Shown piece by piece: positions 34,065 through 45,217 of a DNA stretch of 64,000 bases. Under the pieces are notes generated by a model. The model ran no database searches and was not told the origin of the DNA. It saw only the letters and a program-made list of their open reading frames with translations. The position numbers and the translations under genes were made by a program. Positions within the stretch are counted from its first letter, which is position 1, and the number at the start of each line of letters is the position of its first letter. This stretch comes from Noviluteimonas lactosilytica (lineage in GTDB: Bacteria > Pseudomonadota > Gammaproteobacteria > Xanthomonadales > Xanthomonadaceae): contig NZ_JAJGAK010000001.1 of assembly GCF_020866925.1 (NCBI RefSeq), positions 1,222,189 to 1,286,188 on the forward strand, read 5' to 3'.

Positions 34065-34306
34065 GATGCACCCCCTTGCTGTTCGAACAGCGGGCGAATC
34101 GTCGAAGTCAACCAGTAACGGCGGCCATCCTTTCCATCGGCGGGGGGAATTCGCCCGCACTTGAGGTACGCGTAGACCGTGGAGTGGCTGCAGCCATAGA
34201 GGTACATCAAATGCCCGACGCGAAGCCGGCCAGGTTGGTCGAGCGGCACGGGCAGCGGCTTGGGGCGAATCGCGTGGGAGCGCGAGGTGGAGTTGCTGAT
34301 TTTCAT
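34061..34306 (-). CDS. Helix-turn-helix DNA-binding protein (island regulator)
   Basis: An 81-residue protein starting MKISNSTSRSHAIRP. The motif RVGHLMYLYGCSHSTVYAYL then GRRYWLTSTIRPLFEQ is a MerR/excisionase-like helix-turn-helix. It is the first gene of a four-gene overlapping operon, a likely controller of the island's integration state. Confidence 0.7.
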   Translation of the reverse strand: MKISNSTSRSHAIRPKPLPVPLDQPGRLRVGHLMYLYGCSHSTVYAYLKCGRIPPADGKDGRRYWLTSTIRPLFEQQGGAS

Positions 34307-34463
34307 GTTGCGAGCACCAAAATCTGGAGTAATGAAGTCGGCCCCATCCGTGGCCATCACTCCATTGGTGTCCGCTTGAACTTGCGCAACGCGCTCAGTT
34401 CTCAGCTGGATGAAATCTTATTTCTTCCTCGCCATATTGCAAGGTTTGTCAGTCACTCCTTGC

Positions 34464-35675
34464 CTATTCGTTAAGGCCTTCGACCATCAAAGACCACTTC
34501 TCCATCATGTCGCGACGCTTTTCGAAATACTGCGCCTTGTTGTACGTCGACGCGATCCGATTTCGCGGCTCATGTGCCAGTTGCTTCTCAATGATCTCTG
34601 AGGCAAAGCCCGCTTCGTGAAGCACCGTCGACGCGGTAGCGCGGAAGCCATGGCCACTCAGGCGGCCCGAGTAGCCGAGGTATTCGAGCGCCCTGTTGAT
34701 CGTCGTGGCGGACATGGGCTCATGGGGATCGCGCCGGTTCGGGAAGAGCCAATGCGTCGACAGCCCCATCGCCCTCAACTCGCCCAGCAGGGCCACCGCG
34801 CGCAGACTTAGCGGCACCAGATGGTCGCGTCCCATCTTCATGCGCGCACCTCTGATCGACCACAGGCCGTTCTCTAGGTCGAATTCGTCCCAGGTGGCGT
34901 TACGCAGCTCTGACGTGCGCACGAAGGTGAGAAGCAGTAGCTCGATGGCGATGGCCGTGGCGGGGCTCGTGAATCGGCTCCGGTGACCGTACGAGCGAAC
35001 CGCCTCCAGCAAGCCTGGTAGTTCCGCCTGTGCAAGACCCGGGTGATTACGAACTCGCGGGCGGATGATCGCGCCCTTAAGATCCGCCGCAGCATCTCGG
35101 TCGCACAGCTTTCTCGCGATCGCGAAGCGGAACACCGCACCGCATAGCTGACGCTCGAAAAGCGCCATGCTCACCGCTCCCTTCTTCCTGTCGTTCTTCT
35201 TGCCGGGCGGCACGCGACGTGCCGCGACGGCTTCCAGCGCGATGAGCAGTTGCGCGGCCGTGATCTCGCTGATCGGAAAATGGCCGAGGGACGGGAAGAT
35301 GTCCGCGTTGAGCGCGCGCTGCACCTGCGCGGCATAGCCCTCGGACCACGTGTTCTTCTTCTTGCCCATCCACTCCAACGCGACGGCTTCGAACGTCGAG
35401 GCCTCGCGGGCGCGCTTCAGTTCAAGGGGGTGGTGCCCAGCCGCAACGGTCGTCCGCGCGCGGTCATGGAGGTCACGCGCGTGACGGAGCTGAAGCTCTG
35501 GGAAGGGGCCCACCGTGAAGGAGTACTGGCGGCCGTGGAGGCGATACTTGTAACACCACGACTTCGCGCCCGAGGGACGGACTCGGAGGTAAAGCCCTCC
35601 GCCGTCGGTCAGCTTGTACTCGCGTTCGCGAGCCCGCGCGTTAGTTACTGCAGCGGCCGACAGGGCGCGCCTCAC
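34464..35675 (-). CDS. int: P4-type tyrosine integrase of the trpG island
   Basis: A 403-residue site-specific recombinase. The N-terminal arm-binding domain (DUF4102 type) has KLTDGGGLYLRVRPSGAKSW; a core-binding domain follows at ~95-190. The catalytic residues are visible: R253 (FVRTSELRNATW), H342 and R345 (GHGFRATAST), H368 (LAHEPRN) and Y378 (STYNKAQYF). All catalytic positions are present, so it is likely active. It lies 184 bp from attR, facing inward, as usual for islands of this kind. Upstream are the paired GGACCACC repeats. Confidence 0.95.
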   Translation of the reverse strand: MRRALSAAAVTNARAREREYKLTDGGGLYLRVRPSGAKSWCYKYRLHGRQYSFTVGPFPELQLRHARDLHDRARTTVAAGHHPLELKRAREASTFEAVALEWMGKKKNTWSEGYAAQVQRALNADIFPSLGHFPISEITAAQLLIALEAVAARRVPPGKKNDRKKGAVSMALFERQLCGAVFRFAIARKLCDRDAAADLKGAIIRPRVRNHPGLAQAELPGLLEAVRSYGHRSRFTSPATAIAIELLLLTFVRTSELRNATWDEFDLENGLWSIRGARMKMGRDHLVPLSLRAVALLGELRAMGLSTHWLFPNRRDPHEPMSATTINRALEYLGYSGRLSGHGFRATASTVLHEAGFASEIIEKQLAHEPRNRIASTYNKAQYFEKRRDMMEKWSLMVEGLNE

Positions 35676-35718
35676 GGCATGATCCTCAATCGAAAACCCA
35701 CGCGAGAATTGTATCGCG

Positions 35719-35738
35719 GGACCACCAAGCGGACCACC
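35719..35738. repeat. Candidate arm-type integrase sites, right end
   Basis: GGACCACC at 35719 and 35731, with the same 12-bp period as the pair at the left end (7081, 7093). They lie between the integrase start and attR. Confidence 0.6.
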
Positions 35739-35835
35739 AAAGTGCGCTGATGGTTCTTTAGGGGGATTGAGGAAAAATAGCTAAAAACACGAACAAAACG
35801 TGAATTCGACGAAGTGACCTTGAGGCCCTTTTAGT

Positions 35836-35877
35836 CAGTGTTACGACACTGGTGATTTTCGATCATCAACAGCATGG
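35836..35877. other. attR of island 1 and left boundary of the second segment
   Basis: The 19 bp at 35859-35877 are identical to attL at trpG. The 39 nt at 35836-35874 match 41613-41651 at 37 positions, so the conserved part extends beyond the crossover core into the island end. This identifies it as a shared junction between two tandem elements. Confidence 0.88.
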
Positions 35878-36036
35878 AGGGACGACCGGGGCCGCGGGCC
35901 CGCTCGGGGCCCTCCATGATGCCCGTTTTCCCCCGGCACCGGGGCCGCCCCTCAATGCGATGGTGATGCGGCCCATTCGAGCGGCGTCGTCGTGGGGCGG
36001 AATGCCCGGAATCCCACGAGACGCCGCTCTTTTACG

Positions 36037-37914
<1,878 letters not shown>

Positions 37915-38011
37915 TACTCTCTCCACAGAAATTGATGCGTCGTGAACTGTTCGATATGCGCGGGGATCCCGCGCATATCGGTGGCGGTCGTGCTGGGCTG
38001 GAACGCTCCGC

Positions 38012-41000
38012 TTACCAGCCGAGGCCCAGGCCAGCGCCGACCGAGGTGTCATCGCTGCTGCTGGCGCCGCCGATGGTCACCGTGGCGCGATCGGAGATCG
38101 CACGCTGATAACCGATCGAGATCGCGGTGGCGCCGTTCTGGAAACCGACGCCGACGCCGAAGCGGTTCTGGGTACGGACACCGGCCGCACTGGTGGCCAT
38201 GTTCAGCATTGCCGCGCTCATTGCGCCCTGCTGGTCGATGCGGTGGTCCTGCTGGTCGAGGCGATTCCACACGTCGCCGGTCAACTGGCTGAACTGATCG
38301 CTCAACGCGTTGATGCGGCTGTCGGTGTAGGTGTTGGCACGGGTGAGCGTCTGCGTCGCGGTGGTGTCGGTGTAGGTGTTGGCCGACGCCAGCGTCGCCG
38401 CATCCCCCGTCTGCATCTGCTGCATGTTCACCGCATCGGTCGCGTTGACGGCCGCGGCGACGTTGGTCACGCGACGCTCGTTGCCGTCGCTGCCGACCGA
38501 AACCGTGTTGGCTTCGTTCGCCACCGAGCCCTGACCGATCGCCACCGCACCATCCGCAGTCACCGAGGCGCCTTGACCGATGGCGGTCCCGTTGGCCGCG
38601 GTCACGTTGCTATCGGCGCCCACTGCCACCGCGTTGGTGGCCACAGCATCGATGGTGCTGTTGTTGCCGAGCGCCGTACCGTTGGCGGCGCCGACGGTCG
38701 AACCGTTGCCGACCGCGGTGTCGTTGACGTCGTTCGCGTGACTGCCGTTGCCGATCGCCAGACCGTCGCCGGTGCCGCCGGGCAGGCCGGCGCCGGTTTC
38801 CAGCGACGACAGGCGGCCGTCGATTCCGCTCAGCACCCCGTCGATCGCCGCAAACGCAGTACCGACGTTGCCGTAGCTGGCGCCCTGGATCGTGTAGCTG
38901 GGCGCCGTGAACATGCCGTTGGCGTCGAACATCGCACCGCCACCGAACATCGCCGCCATCGACGACAACTGACCGAAGTTGGCCGCATCCATCGCAGTCG
39001 TGCCGGCCTTGACGTTACCGATCGTGGTGCCGCTGGCGCCCGACAGGGTCAGCGTGTCCTTGCCGGCATCGTCATAGCTGACCGCGTGGGCGATCGTTCC
39101 GGCGAAGTTGCCGATCTGCGTCTCCAGCGTATCGACGCGACCTTCGACCACGGTGACACGGTTGTTGGTGTCGAACAGCTGGCTGCCGTTGACCGCTTCG
39201 CTGCTGGTCGCGCTGAGTGCGCCTGCCGCCACGTTCGCGATCACCGTGCCGTTTGCACCGGCCAGGGTCGCGCGATCCTTGCTGGCATCGTCGTAACCCA
39301 CCGCGTTCGATGCGACGGCACCGACCGCGGCAGCGACCGTGTCGAGCTGGTCCTTGTTCACTGCATCGGTGGCCGCGGTGCCTGCTGCGACATTGGTGAT
39401 CTGCCGTTCGTTTCCTGCCGAACCGATCGACAGCGCGTTGTCACGGTCGGCCAGCGAATTGGCGCCGATCGCGACGGCGTTTTCAGCCACGACCGTGCTA
39501 AATGCGCCCAATGCGGTGGCGTTGTCGTTGAAGGTTTCCGATCCAAGGCCGAGGGCGATCGCGCCGATTCCCATCGCCACCGTTGGGCGCAACTCGTAAC
39601 TGCCGTCAGCGAGGACCCTCGCACCGAACCCGCCAATCGCGATGCCCTGCGCATCGCCGACGTAACTGCCAGTGCCGATCGCGACGCCCTGATAGGCACC
39701 GCCGGCGACCGTGGCCATCAAACCCAGCGCGAGGCCGCCCGTGGCGTCGGCACCGATGGAGGCGGCAGCGCCCATTGCGACGCCGCCTGAAGCGCTGGCG
39801 TCGACGCCCGGACGCGCACCAGTCCATATCCCTTCCGTCGTTCCGGTATTGATCGCCACCGACACGTCGGCGGCCGCACTCGACCCGGCGCCCATGGCCA
39901 CGGCATAGAGGCCCGATGCATTCGACGAAGTGCCCATGGCCACGGCATTGACGCCCGATGCATACGACGAGGTGCCCAAGGCCACTGCATCCATGCCGGT
40001 CGCCACGCTGCCGAAACCGATGGCATTCGAGGTCTCGCCGAGCGCAGTGGCGCCGGTGCCGATGGCGTTCGCACCCATCGCGCCGGCGTAACTGCTTCCG
40101 CCAATGGCGTTGGAGTAGTCGGCATCGGCCATTGACTGGAAGCCAAGCGCACTGCTTTCCACGCCCTTGGCGACGCTCAGCGCACCGCTGGCCGTGCTGG
40201 ACTCGCCCTCGGCGACGCTCATCGCGCCGACCGCGGTCGCGTTCATCTGCAAGGCCTGCGCCTGGTCTCCCAGCGCGAGCGAGCCGTCGCCGATGGCGGC
40301 CGCCTGGAAGCCGAGTGCGACGGCGTGGGAGCCGACGGCCATCGTGGCTTCGCCGGGCCCGATCGTGCCGTCGCCGTCGAGATCGACACCCATGCCGCCA
40401 CCGAGCGCGATGCTGCCGTCGCCAACCGCGGTCGACCAATACCCTCCCGCCACGGCAGCGGTGCCTTCGGCCCAGCTCAGACCGCCGAGGCCCATGGCGC
40501 CCTCGCCGATGGCAAAACTGGAATCACCCAGCGCGACGCCGTATGCACCGCTCACGGCGCGCGAGTGCGCACCAAGCGCGACACCACCCAGCCCATTGGC
40601 GCCGGCGCCAAAACCTCCAACGAGGCTCCCGTCGCCGTACGCCTGGGCATCGCCGCCGATCGCGGTCGAGCCCGTGCCCATCGCGACGCTGAGCGCGCCG
40701 ACCGCGGTTCCGCCCTGCTCGGCTTCGGCCGCGGCCGCGGCGCCGATCGCCGTATTGCCGAGACCGACCGCCCATCCGTCGCCCGCAGCGTAAGCACCCT
40801 GGCCGACCGCGACACTTGCCTCGCCGAACGCCATCGCGCCCTGGCCGAACGCACTCGCGCCCAGGCCGGCGGCGATACTGTTCGCGCCGACCGCGGTGGT
40901 TGCGTTCTGGATCGCCGCGCTGCTGCTGCCGATGGCCAACGCACCGGCACCGGCAATCACCGCATCGTCGCTGCCATCGTGGGCACCGTCGGCGGCAAAG

Positions 41001-41326
41001 TAGTTGTCCGCATCGCCAACGGCGGACGGCACTGCCTGCGTGGCGGCATTGATCTGATCGAGCAACGCGCAATCGACCTGCTTGCCGACCGTTCCGTCGG
41101 AGTTGCGGATGTTGCAGGTTTCCCCGTTGCGCTCGATCGTGACTTGCTCGGCACGCGCTTGTGGCATCGCCAATGCGGCGAATCCGAAAGACACCGTCGC
41201 CGCACCCAACATGGCATCGGCCAGACGTCGACGCCCGCTTTTCTTGCCACCCACCTGGCCCAGCTCCGAGGTGACCACCATCATCTGCCTGGCGTCGCTC
41301 CACACCAAGCCGAAAATCTTGTTCAT
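38012..41326 (-). CDS. Trimeric autotransporter adhesin, YadA/Hia-like (paralogue 1)
   Basis: A 1104-residue type Vc autotransporter. It starts with an extended signal peptide region (MNKIFGLVWSDARQMMVVTS) and a cleavage site after MPQARA. The head is a long run of YadA-type left-handed repeats (pattern S-x-A-x-G-x-x-A-x-A-x-G, ~residues 120-620). Necks and stalk follow (ITNVAAGTAATDAVNKDQLD and relatives), then a short coiled coil. The C-terminal membrane anchor begins MSAAMLNMATSAAG and ends in W. Surface adhesion, aggregation or biofilm is the expected role. It lies on the att-bounded segment, upstream of the protease gene. Confidence 0.93.
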   Translation of the reverse strand: MNKIFGLVWSDARQMMVVTSELGQVGGKKSGRRRLADAMLGAATVSFGFAALAMPQARAEQVTIERNGETCNIRNSDGTVGKQVDCALLDQINAATQAVPSAVGDADNYFAADGAHDGSDDAVIAGAGALAIGSSSAAIQNATTAVGANSIAAGLGASAFGQGAMAFGEASVAVGQGAYAAGDGWAVGLGNTAIGAAAAAEAEQGGTAVGALSVAMGTGSTAIGGDAQAYGDGSLVGGFGAGANGLGGVALGAHSRAVSGAYGVALGDSSFAIGEGAMGLGGLSWAEGTAAVAGGYWSTAVGDGSIALGGGMGVDLDGDGTIGPGEATMAVGSHAVALGFQAAAIGDGSLALGDQAQALQMNATAVGAMSVAEGESSTASGALSVAKGVESSALGFQSMADADYSNAIGGSSYAGAMGANAIGTGATALGETSNAIGFGSVATGMDAVALGTSSYASGVNAVAMGTSSNASGLYAVAMGAGSSAAADVSVAINTGTTEGIWTGARPGVDASASGGVAMGAAASIGADATGGLALGLMATVAGGAYQGVAIGTGSYVGDAQGIAIGGFGARVLADGSYELRPTVAMGIGAIALGLGSETFNDNATALGAFSTVVAENAVAIGANSLADRDNALSIGSAGNERQITNVAAGTAATDAVNKDQLDTVAAAVGAVASNAVGYDDASKDRATLAGANGTVIANVAAGALSATSSEAVNGSQLFDTNNRVTVVEGRVDTLETQIGNFAGTIAHAVSYDDAGKDTLTLSGASGTTIGNVKAGTTAMDAANFGQLSSMAAMFGGGAMFDANGMFTAPSYTIQGASYGNVGTAFAAIDGVLSGIDGRLSSLETGAGLPGGTGDGLAIGNGSHANDVNDTAVGNGSTVGAANGTALGNNSTIDAVATNAVAVGADSNVTAANGTAIGQGASVTADGAVAIGQGSVANEANTVSVGSDGNERRVTNVAAAVNATDAVNMQQMQTGDAATLASANTYTDTTATQTLTRANTYTDSRINALSDQFSQLTGDVWNRLDQQDHRIDQQGAMSAAMLNMATSAAGVRTQNRFGVGVGFQNGATAISIGYQRAISDRATVTIGGASSSDDTSVGAGLGLGW

Positions 41327-41697
41327 CAACTTTTCCCCACGTTTCGTTGAGTGAAAGCAAACGACGCCCGTCGGCCATGAACGGTCGAATGAACGACCGC
41401 CGCCGCTGCATCAATGCAGGTTGTTTTTGATCCGCCCTGGTTTCGACCGCTGCGCGAAGTCGCTTGAAACTTTCTCGACAGCCGGCGCGAGCGGCGAAAC
41501 TAATTGGCCGCGGCGACGGTTGTCACGCACGCCTGGCTCATCGAATACTCACCGTTTGCTCACACTGCGCGCGATGTCCCACGCGCGGCGAATGCGCGCG
41601 ATGCGATGCATGCAGCGTTACGACATTGGTGATTTTCGATCATCAACAGCAGGGCGCGCGCGTTCGACGACGCGCGCGCACCTGCCCGGCCGGGCCT
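41327..41697. other. 371-bp gap containing a third attachment-like site
   Basis: Holds the presumed promoter of the adhesin operon and, at 41613-41651, the attachment-like repeat. No gene is recognised. Confidence 0.6.
41613..41651. other. Third attachment-like site, right boundary of the second segment
   Basis: 39 nt matching 35836-35874 at 37 positions; the 16-nt core TCGATCATCAACAGCA at 41636-41651 is identical in all three sites. After the core the sequence reads GGGC in place of TGG. With 35859-35877 it bounds a 5.8-kb segment carrying the adhesin-protease pair but no recombinase. Confidence 0.85.
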
Positions 41698-42372
41698 TCA
41701 GTGCAGCACGCCCAGCAACGCCTTGGCCGTGGCTTCCGACGACGACGGGTTCTGCCCCGTGATCAGCCGGCCATCGACGATGGCCAGGCTCTGCCAGTCG
41801 TCGACCTTCTCGAACTTGCCGCCGAGGCGCTTGAGTTCGTCTTCGACGAGGAACGGCACGACATTCGTCAGGTGCACCGCTTCCTCTTCCGAGTTGGTGA
41901 AGCCGGTGACGCGCTTGCCCTTCACGATCGGTTCGCCGTTCGATTCGACATGTCGCAACACGGCGGGCGCATGGCACACCGCGGCGACGGGCTTGCCGTT
42001 GTCGTAGAAGTCTTCGATCAACTTGATCGAGTCCTGGTCTTCCGCAAGGTCCCACAACGGTCCGTGTCCGCCGGGGTAGAACACCGCGTCGTAGTCGGCG
42101 GCCGACATGCGATCGAGCGGCCACGTGTTGGCGAGCACGACCTGCGCTTCCATGTCGGACTTGAAGCGGTCCTGCGCATCGGTCTGGTTCTTCGGATCGT
42201 CGCTCTTCGGATCGATCGGCGGCTGCCCGCCTTTCGGTGAAGCGACCGTGACATCGGCGCCCGCATCCTTGAACACGTAGTACGGCGATGCGAATTCCTC
42301 CAGCCAGAAGCCCGTCTTGTCGCCGGTGTTTCCGAGTTTGTCGTGGGAGGTCAGGACCATGAGGATCTTCAT
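41698..42372 (-). CDS. DJ-1/PfpI-family protein (class I amidotransferase-like, Hsp31/glyoxalase III type)
   Basis: A 224-residue protein with KILMVLTSHDK, an early GFWLEEFASPYY segment, YPGGHGPLWDL and the nucleophile elbow AAVCHAPAVL. This combination is typical of the Hsp31/YhbO-like branch, whose members include glutathione-independent glyoxalases and chaperones. First recognisable gene beyond the att-bounded DNA, so before integration it may have been close to trpG. Confidence 0.88.
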   Translation of the reverse strand: MKILMVLTSHDKLGNTGDKTGFWLEEFASPYYVFKDAGADVTVASPKGGQPPIDPKSDDPKNQTDAQDRFKSDMEAQVVLANTWPLDRMSAADYDAVFYPGGHGPLWDLAEDQDSIKLIEDFYDNGKPVAAVCHAPAVLRHVESNGEPIVKGKRVTGFTNSEEEAVHLTNVVPFLVEDELKRLGGKFEKVDDWQSLAIVDGRLITGQNPSSSEATAKALLGVLH

Positions 42373-42480
42373 GGGGTGGCTCCGGAGTCGAGGCACCGGC
42401 GATTGTCCGCGCCCATGGGTTAGGCGCGGGTTACACCGACGTTCAACGCTTCATCGCGCGCGGCGTGGCACGGTTGGGCC

Positions 42481-43761
42481 ATGCAAACGCGACGCCTGCG
42501 CATCGCAGCGACTGCCCTCGTGCTCGCCACGGCCACCGCCGTGGCGACACCGCACGATTGCGGGCAGCGCTTCCTGGAGGACCTGGGTTGGCGATTCGTT
42601 CCATCGGATGGAGCCACGGTCGAGATCAGGCCGGGCACGCCGTGCGACCGCGCGGACCTCGTCGACGCATGGCGCGCCGGCGATCTCGTTGTGTCGATTC
42701 CGCGTCGCTTCGACGACGCTGCGCGCGCGCGATTGAACGACGTGCTGCTGCATCATCCCGCGACACGATGTGCCTACGGCTTTGCACTCGGAGCAGCGAC
42801 GCGGCGTGCCGTCGATCGGCTCGCCGGCAATCCCGGTTATCGCTTCTCTGCCGTGCAGGTCGGCTGGATCGGCTTCGGTCCCACTGGCTCCGCGCGCGAC
42901 GGCTGGAAGCCGATCGCGCTGTTCGGTCGCGGGTACCAACCGCGCGGCGCGAATTCGCGCGCGATCGAAGCGTTCTACGCGGGCCACGTGCGCAGCGAAT
43001 GCGGCGTGGGGCGGCAGATCGCGCAGTACGCGACGCAGGCGGAGTTGTACGGCATGCAGGCGTTCGACGAAGCCTTCGATGCCGACGAAATCGTGATCGG
43101 CACGTTCAACCGCCTGCATCCCACGCGCAGCATTCTGCTCGGAACGTCGGCGGGTACGTTCACCCACGACGGGCGCGCGATCGCCGCGTCGAAGGCCGGG
43201 CGCCAGGCGTTCATGGGGTTGCCGGGTTTCATCTTCCACGTGTTCGACCGAAGTAAGCTCGACGACATCCACAACCAGGCGGAGAACTTCGTCGTCTACG
43301 ACGTCGATGCAAGCGCTGCCGCGGCGCTGCGCGCGCATGCCGGTTTCGAGTACTACAACGCGCGCAATCGTCGCATCTGGGAGCTCGCATGCTCGTTGCC
43401 GGGACCGAAGCCGCGGCGGCATTTCGAGCGCCTGCTGTTTGAACGAGATCCGACGTTGCGCGCTGCGTTGTCGCCGCAAGCGCAAGCGACGCTTGCATCG
43501 CTCGATGCCGAACTCGCTGATCCCTTCTACACGGGCTTCGACATTTACGTGCACAAGCAGGGCGTCAAGCCCGTGGGCTTCCATATCGCACGCCTGCTCG
43601 ATCGCAATCCGCGCACGCCCTTCCGCATCGAGTTGGCGCTGCACAACCTGCACACGACGCTTTATGACCGGTGGGTGGCGTATCGGGTGGCCGTGTGCGG
43701 GCGCCCCGGCCCGTTCGCCATCCAGCGCAGCGCGGCCAGTCGCGTCGGGAATGGTCGATAG
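42481..43761 (+). CDS. Exported protein of unknown function
   Basis: A 426-residue protein with a signal peptide (~1-22, cleavage after VAT). Cysteines at HDCGQ, GTPCD, ATRCAYG, SECGVGRQ and ELACS suggest disulfides in the periplasm or outside. A conserved-looking stretch RSECGVGRQIAQYATQAELY and aromatic residues near FNRLHPTRS are candidate functional sites. I do not recognise the family. It is divergent from the DJ-1 gene with 108 bp between starts. Confidence 0.75.
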   Translation: MQTRRLRIAATALVLATATAVATPHDCGQRFLEDLGWRFVPSDGATVEIRPGTPCDRADLVDAWRAGDLVVSIPRRFDDAARARLNDVLLHHPATRCAYGFALGAATRRAVDRLAGNPGYRFSAVQVGWIGFGPTGSARDGWKPIALFGRGYQPRGANSRAIEAFYAGHVRSECGVGRQIAQYATQAELYGMQAFDEAFDADEIVIGTFNRLHPTRSILLGTSAGTFTHDGRAIAASKAGRQAFMGLPGFIFHVFDRSKLDDIHNQAENFVVYDVDASAAAALRAHAGFEYYNARNRRIWELACSLPGPKPRRHFERLLFERDPTLRAALSPQAQATLASLDAELADPFYTGFDIYVHKQGVKPVGFHIARLLDRNPRTPFRIELALHNLHTTLYDRWVAYRVAVCGRPGPFAIQRSAASRVGNGR

Positions 43762-43843
43762 CGCGTCGTAGTGATGGAGGATGTCTTCGAGTGCGTTGGC
43801 GCGTTCGTGGTTCCTTCACGCGCCGACTGGCTTCCTTGCAGGC

Positions 43844-44782
43844 ATGGCACGTGCGACGAAGGCCCTCGACCCGACGAAACCCACCGCGAAGCGCGAAGCG
43901 AGCGGACGCTCGAAGCGCAAGCCGCCGGTCAAGGCGTTCGTGCGGCGCGTGCAGGGCGGATTCGCCGGCGCGTTGTTGCGCCGGTTCGTCGACGCGGACC
44001 TGATGACGCAATCGGCCGCGCTCGCGCTCTACGCGATCCTGTCCCTCGCGCCATTGCTGCTGTTGCTCGTCTGGCTGACGTCCGCGTTGTTGCCGGGCAC
44101 GCAGGACGCCGTGATGGACCAGGTGCGCCTGCTCGCGGGCGTCGAGGCCGAACGCGTCGCGCGCACCATCGTGTCGAATGCGCAGGCGCGGCCCGACACC
44201 GAGTCGATCGCGGGCTGGTGGAGCGTCGCGTTGTTGTTCGTCGGTGCAACCGCGGTGTTCGCGCAGTTGCAGGATGCGCTCAACCGCATCTTCCGCACCG
44301 AGGCCTCGCGCCTGCCCGGCGCGCTCGCGTGGTTGCGCAAGCGCGTGTTCTCGCTCGGCCTGGTGTTCGCGATGGGCTTCCTGCTGCTCGTCTCGATGAC
44401 GATCACGACGGCGTTGCAGTTACTGTTCGGTCGATTCGACTGGATGTTGCCGATGATCGCGAACGTCGCGTCGTGGCTCGTCTACGCCATCGGCTTCGCG
44501 CTGATGTACCACTACCTGCCGGATCGCTCCGTCGGGTGGCGACGCGCGTTGCAGGGCGGCGCGATCACCGCCCTGCTGTTCGTGCTCGGCCGCGCGGCGA
44601 TCGCGTGGTACCTGCAGCGCGCCGACCCCGGATCGGCCTACGGGCCGATGGGCACGATCGTGCTCGCGCTGGTGTGGATCTATTACGCGGCGCTGATCGT
44701 GTTCGTCGGCGCGCTCGTGACCGCGGTGGTCGACGAGCGCGCCAAGGCGAAGGGGGCGAAGGCGAAGACCGCGAAGACGTGA
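43844..44782 (+). CDS. YihY/BrkB-family integral membrane protein
   Basis: A 312-residue inner-membrane protein. After a Lys-rich cytoplasmic N-terminus come about six membrane segments, beginning QSAALALYAILSLAPLLLLL and including FSLGLVFAMGFLLLVSMTIT and the family motif YGPMGTIVLALVWIYYAALI. The C-terminus is Lys/Ala-rich. Members are often annotated as ribonuclease BN in error; transport or envelope roles are proposed but not settled. Start at 43844 is chosen for the MARATK N-terminus; the frame is open to 43781. Confidence 0.9.
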   Translation: MARATKALDPTKPTAKREASGRSKRKPPVKAFVRRVQGGFAGALLRRFVDADLMTQSAALALYAILSLAPLLLLLVWLTSALLPGTQDAVMDQVRLLAGVEAERVARTIVSNAQARPDTESIAGWWSVALLFVGATAVFAQLQDALNRIFRTEASRLPGALAWLRKRVFSLGLVFAMGFLLLVSMTITTALQLLFGRFDWMLPMIANVASWLVYAIGFALMYHYLPDRSVGWRRALQGGAITALLFVLGRAAIAWYLQRADPGSAYGPMGTIVLALVWIYYAALIVFVGALVTAVVDERAKAKGAKAKTAKT

Positions 44783-45217
44783 TCAGGCGGCTTCGGCGAG
44801 CGTCTCCCCGCTGCCGCCCAGTTCCTTCGGGAAGTCCTTCAGCTTCGGCAGGCCGTCGCGCATCGGCAGGACGGTCTCCGCGTAGTTGACGTGCAACGCG
44901 GGCTCGAACTTGAGCGACGGCAATGTCGCCGCGTACACGTCGACCAGGTTGAACGGCGGATGGAACGTCATCAGGTGTCCGCCGCACTTCGTGCAGAACT
45001 GGCGATCGCTGTTCGGCGTCTTGTTGTAGTGCCCGACAAACTCGGCGCCGCGCGTCACGCGCACCGACGCCGGTTGCCACAGGGTGAATGCGTTGACAGG
45101 TCCGGCCGACCAGCTGCGACAGGAACTGCAATGGCAGTAGCCCATCGCTTCCGGTGCGCCGGTGGCTTCGACTTCGACGGCGCCGCAGAAACACGAGCCG
45201 TGATACGTGCTGGTCAT
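44783..45217 (-). CDS. GFA-family zinc-binding protein
   Basis: A 144-residue protein of the glutathione-dependent formaldehyde-activating family. Zinc ligands are visible: HGSCFCGAVEVE, then GYCHCSSCRSW and FCTKCGGHL. Biochemical function of most members is uncertain. GGGAG at good spacing supports ATG 45217, which overlaps the stop of the TetR gene (ATGA), so the regulator probably controls it. Confidence 0.9.
   Translation of the reverse strand: MTSTYHGSCFCGAVEVEATGAPEAMGYCHCSSCRSWSAGPVNAFTLWQPASVRVTRGAEFVGHYNKTPNSDRQFCTKCGGHLMTFHPPFNLVDVYAATLPSLKFEPALHVNYAETVLPMRDGLPKLKDFPKELGGSGETLAEAA

Noticed and set aside
38012-41326. Long repeat-rich stretch as a possible satellite or CRISPR-like array
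   Set aside because: The periodicity is the codon-level echo of YadA head repeats in a trimeric autotransporter; there are no constant repeats with unique spacers.
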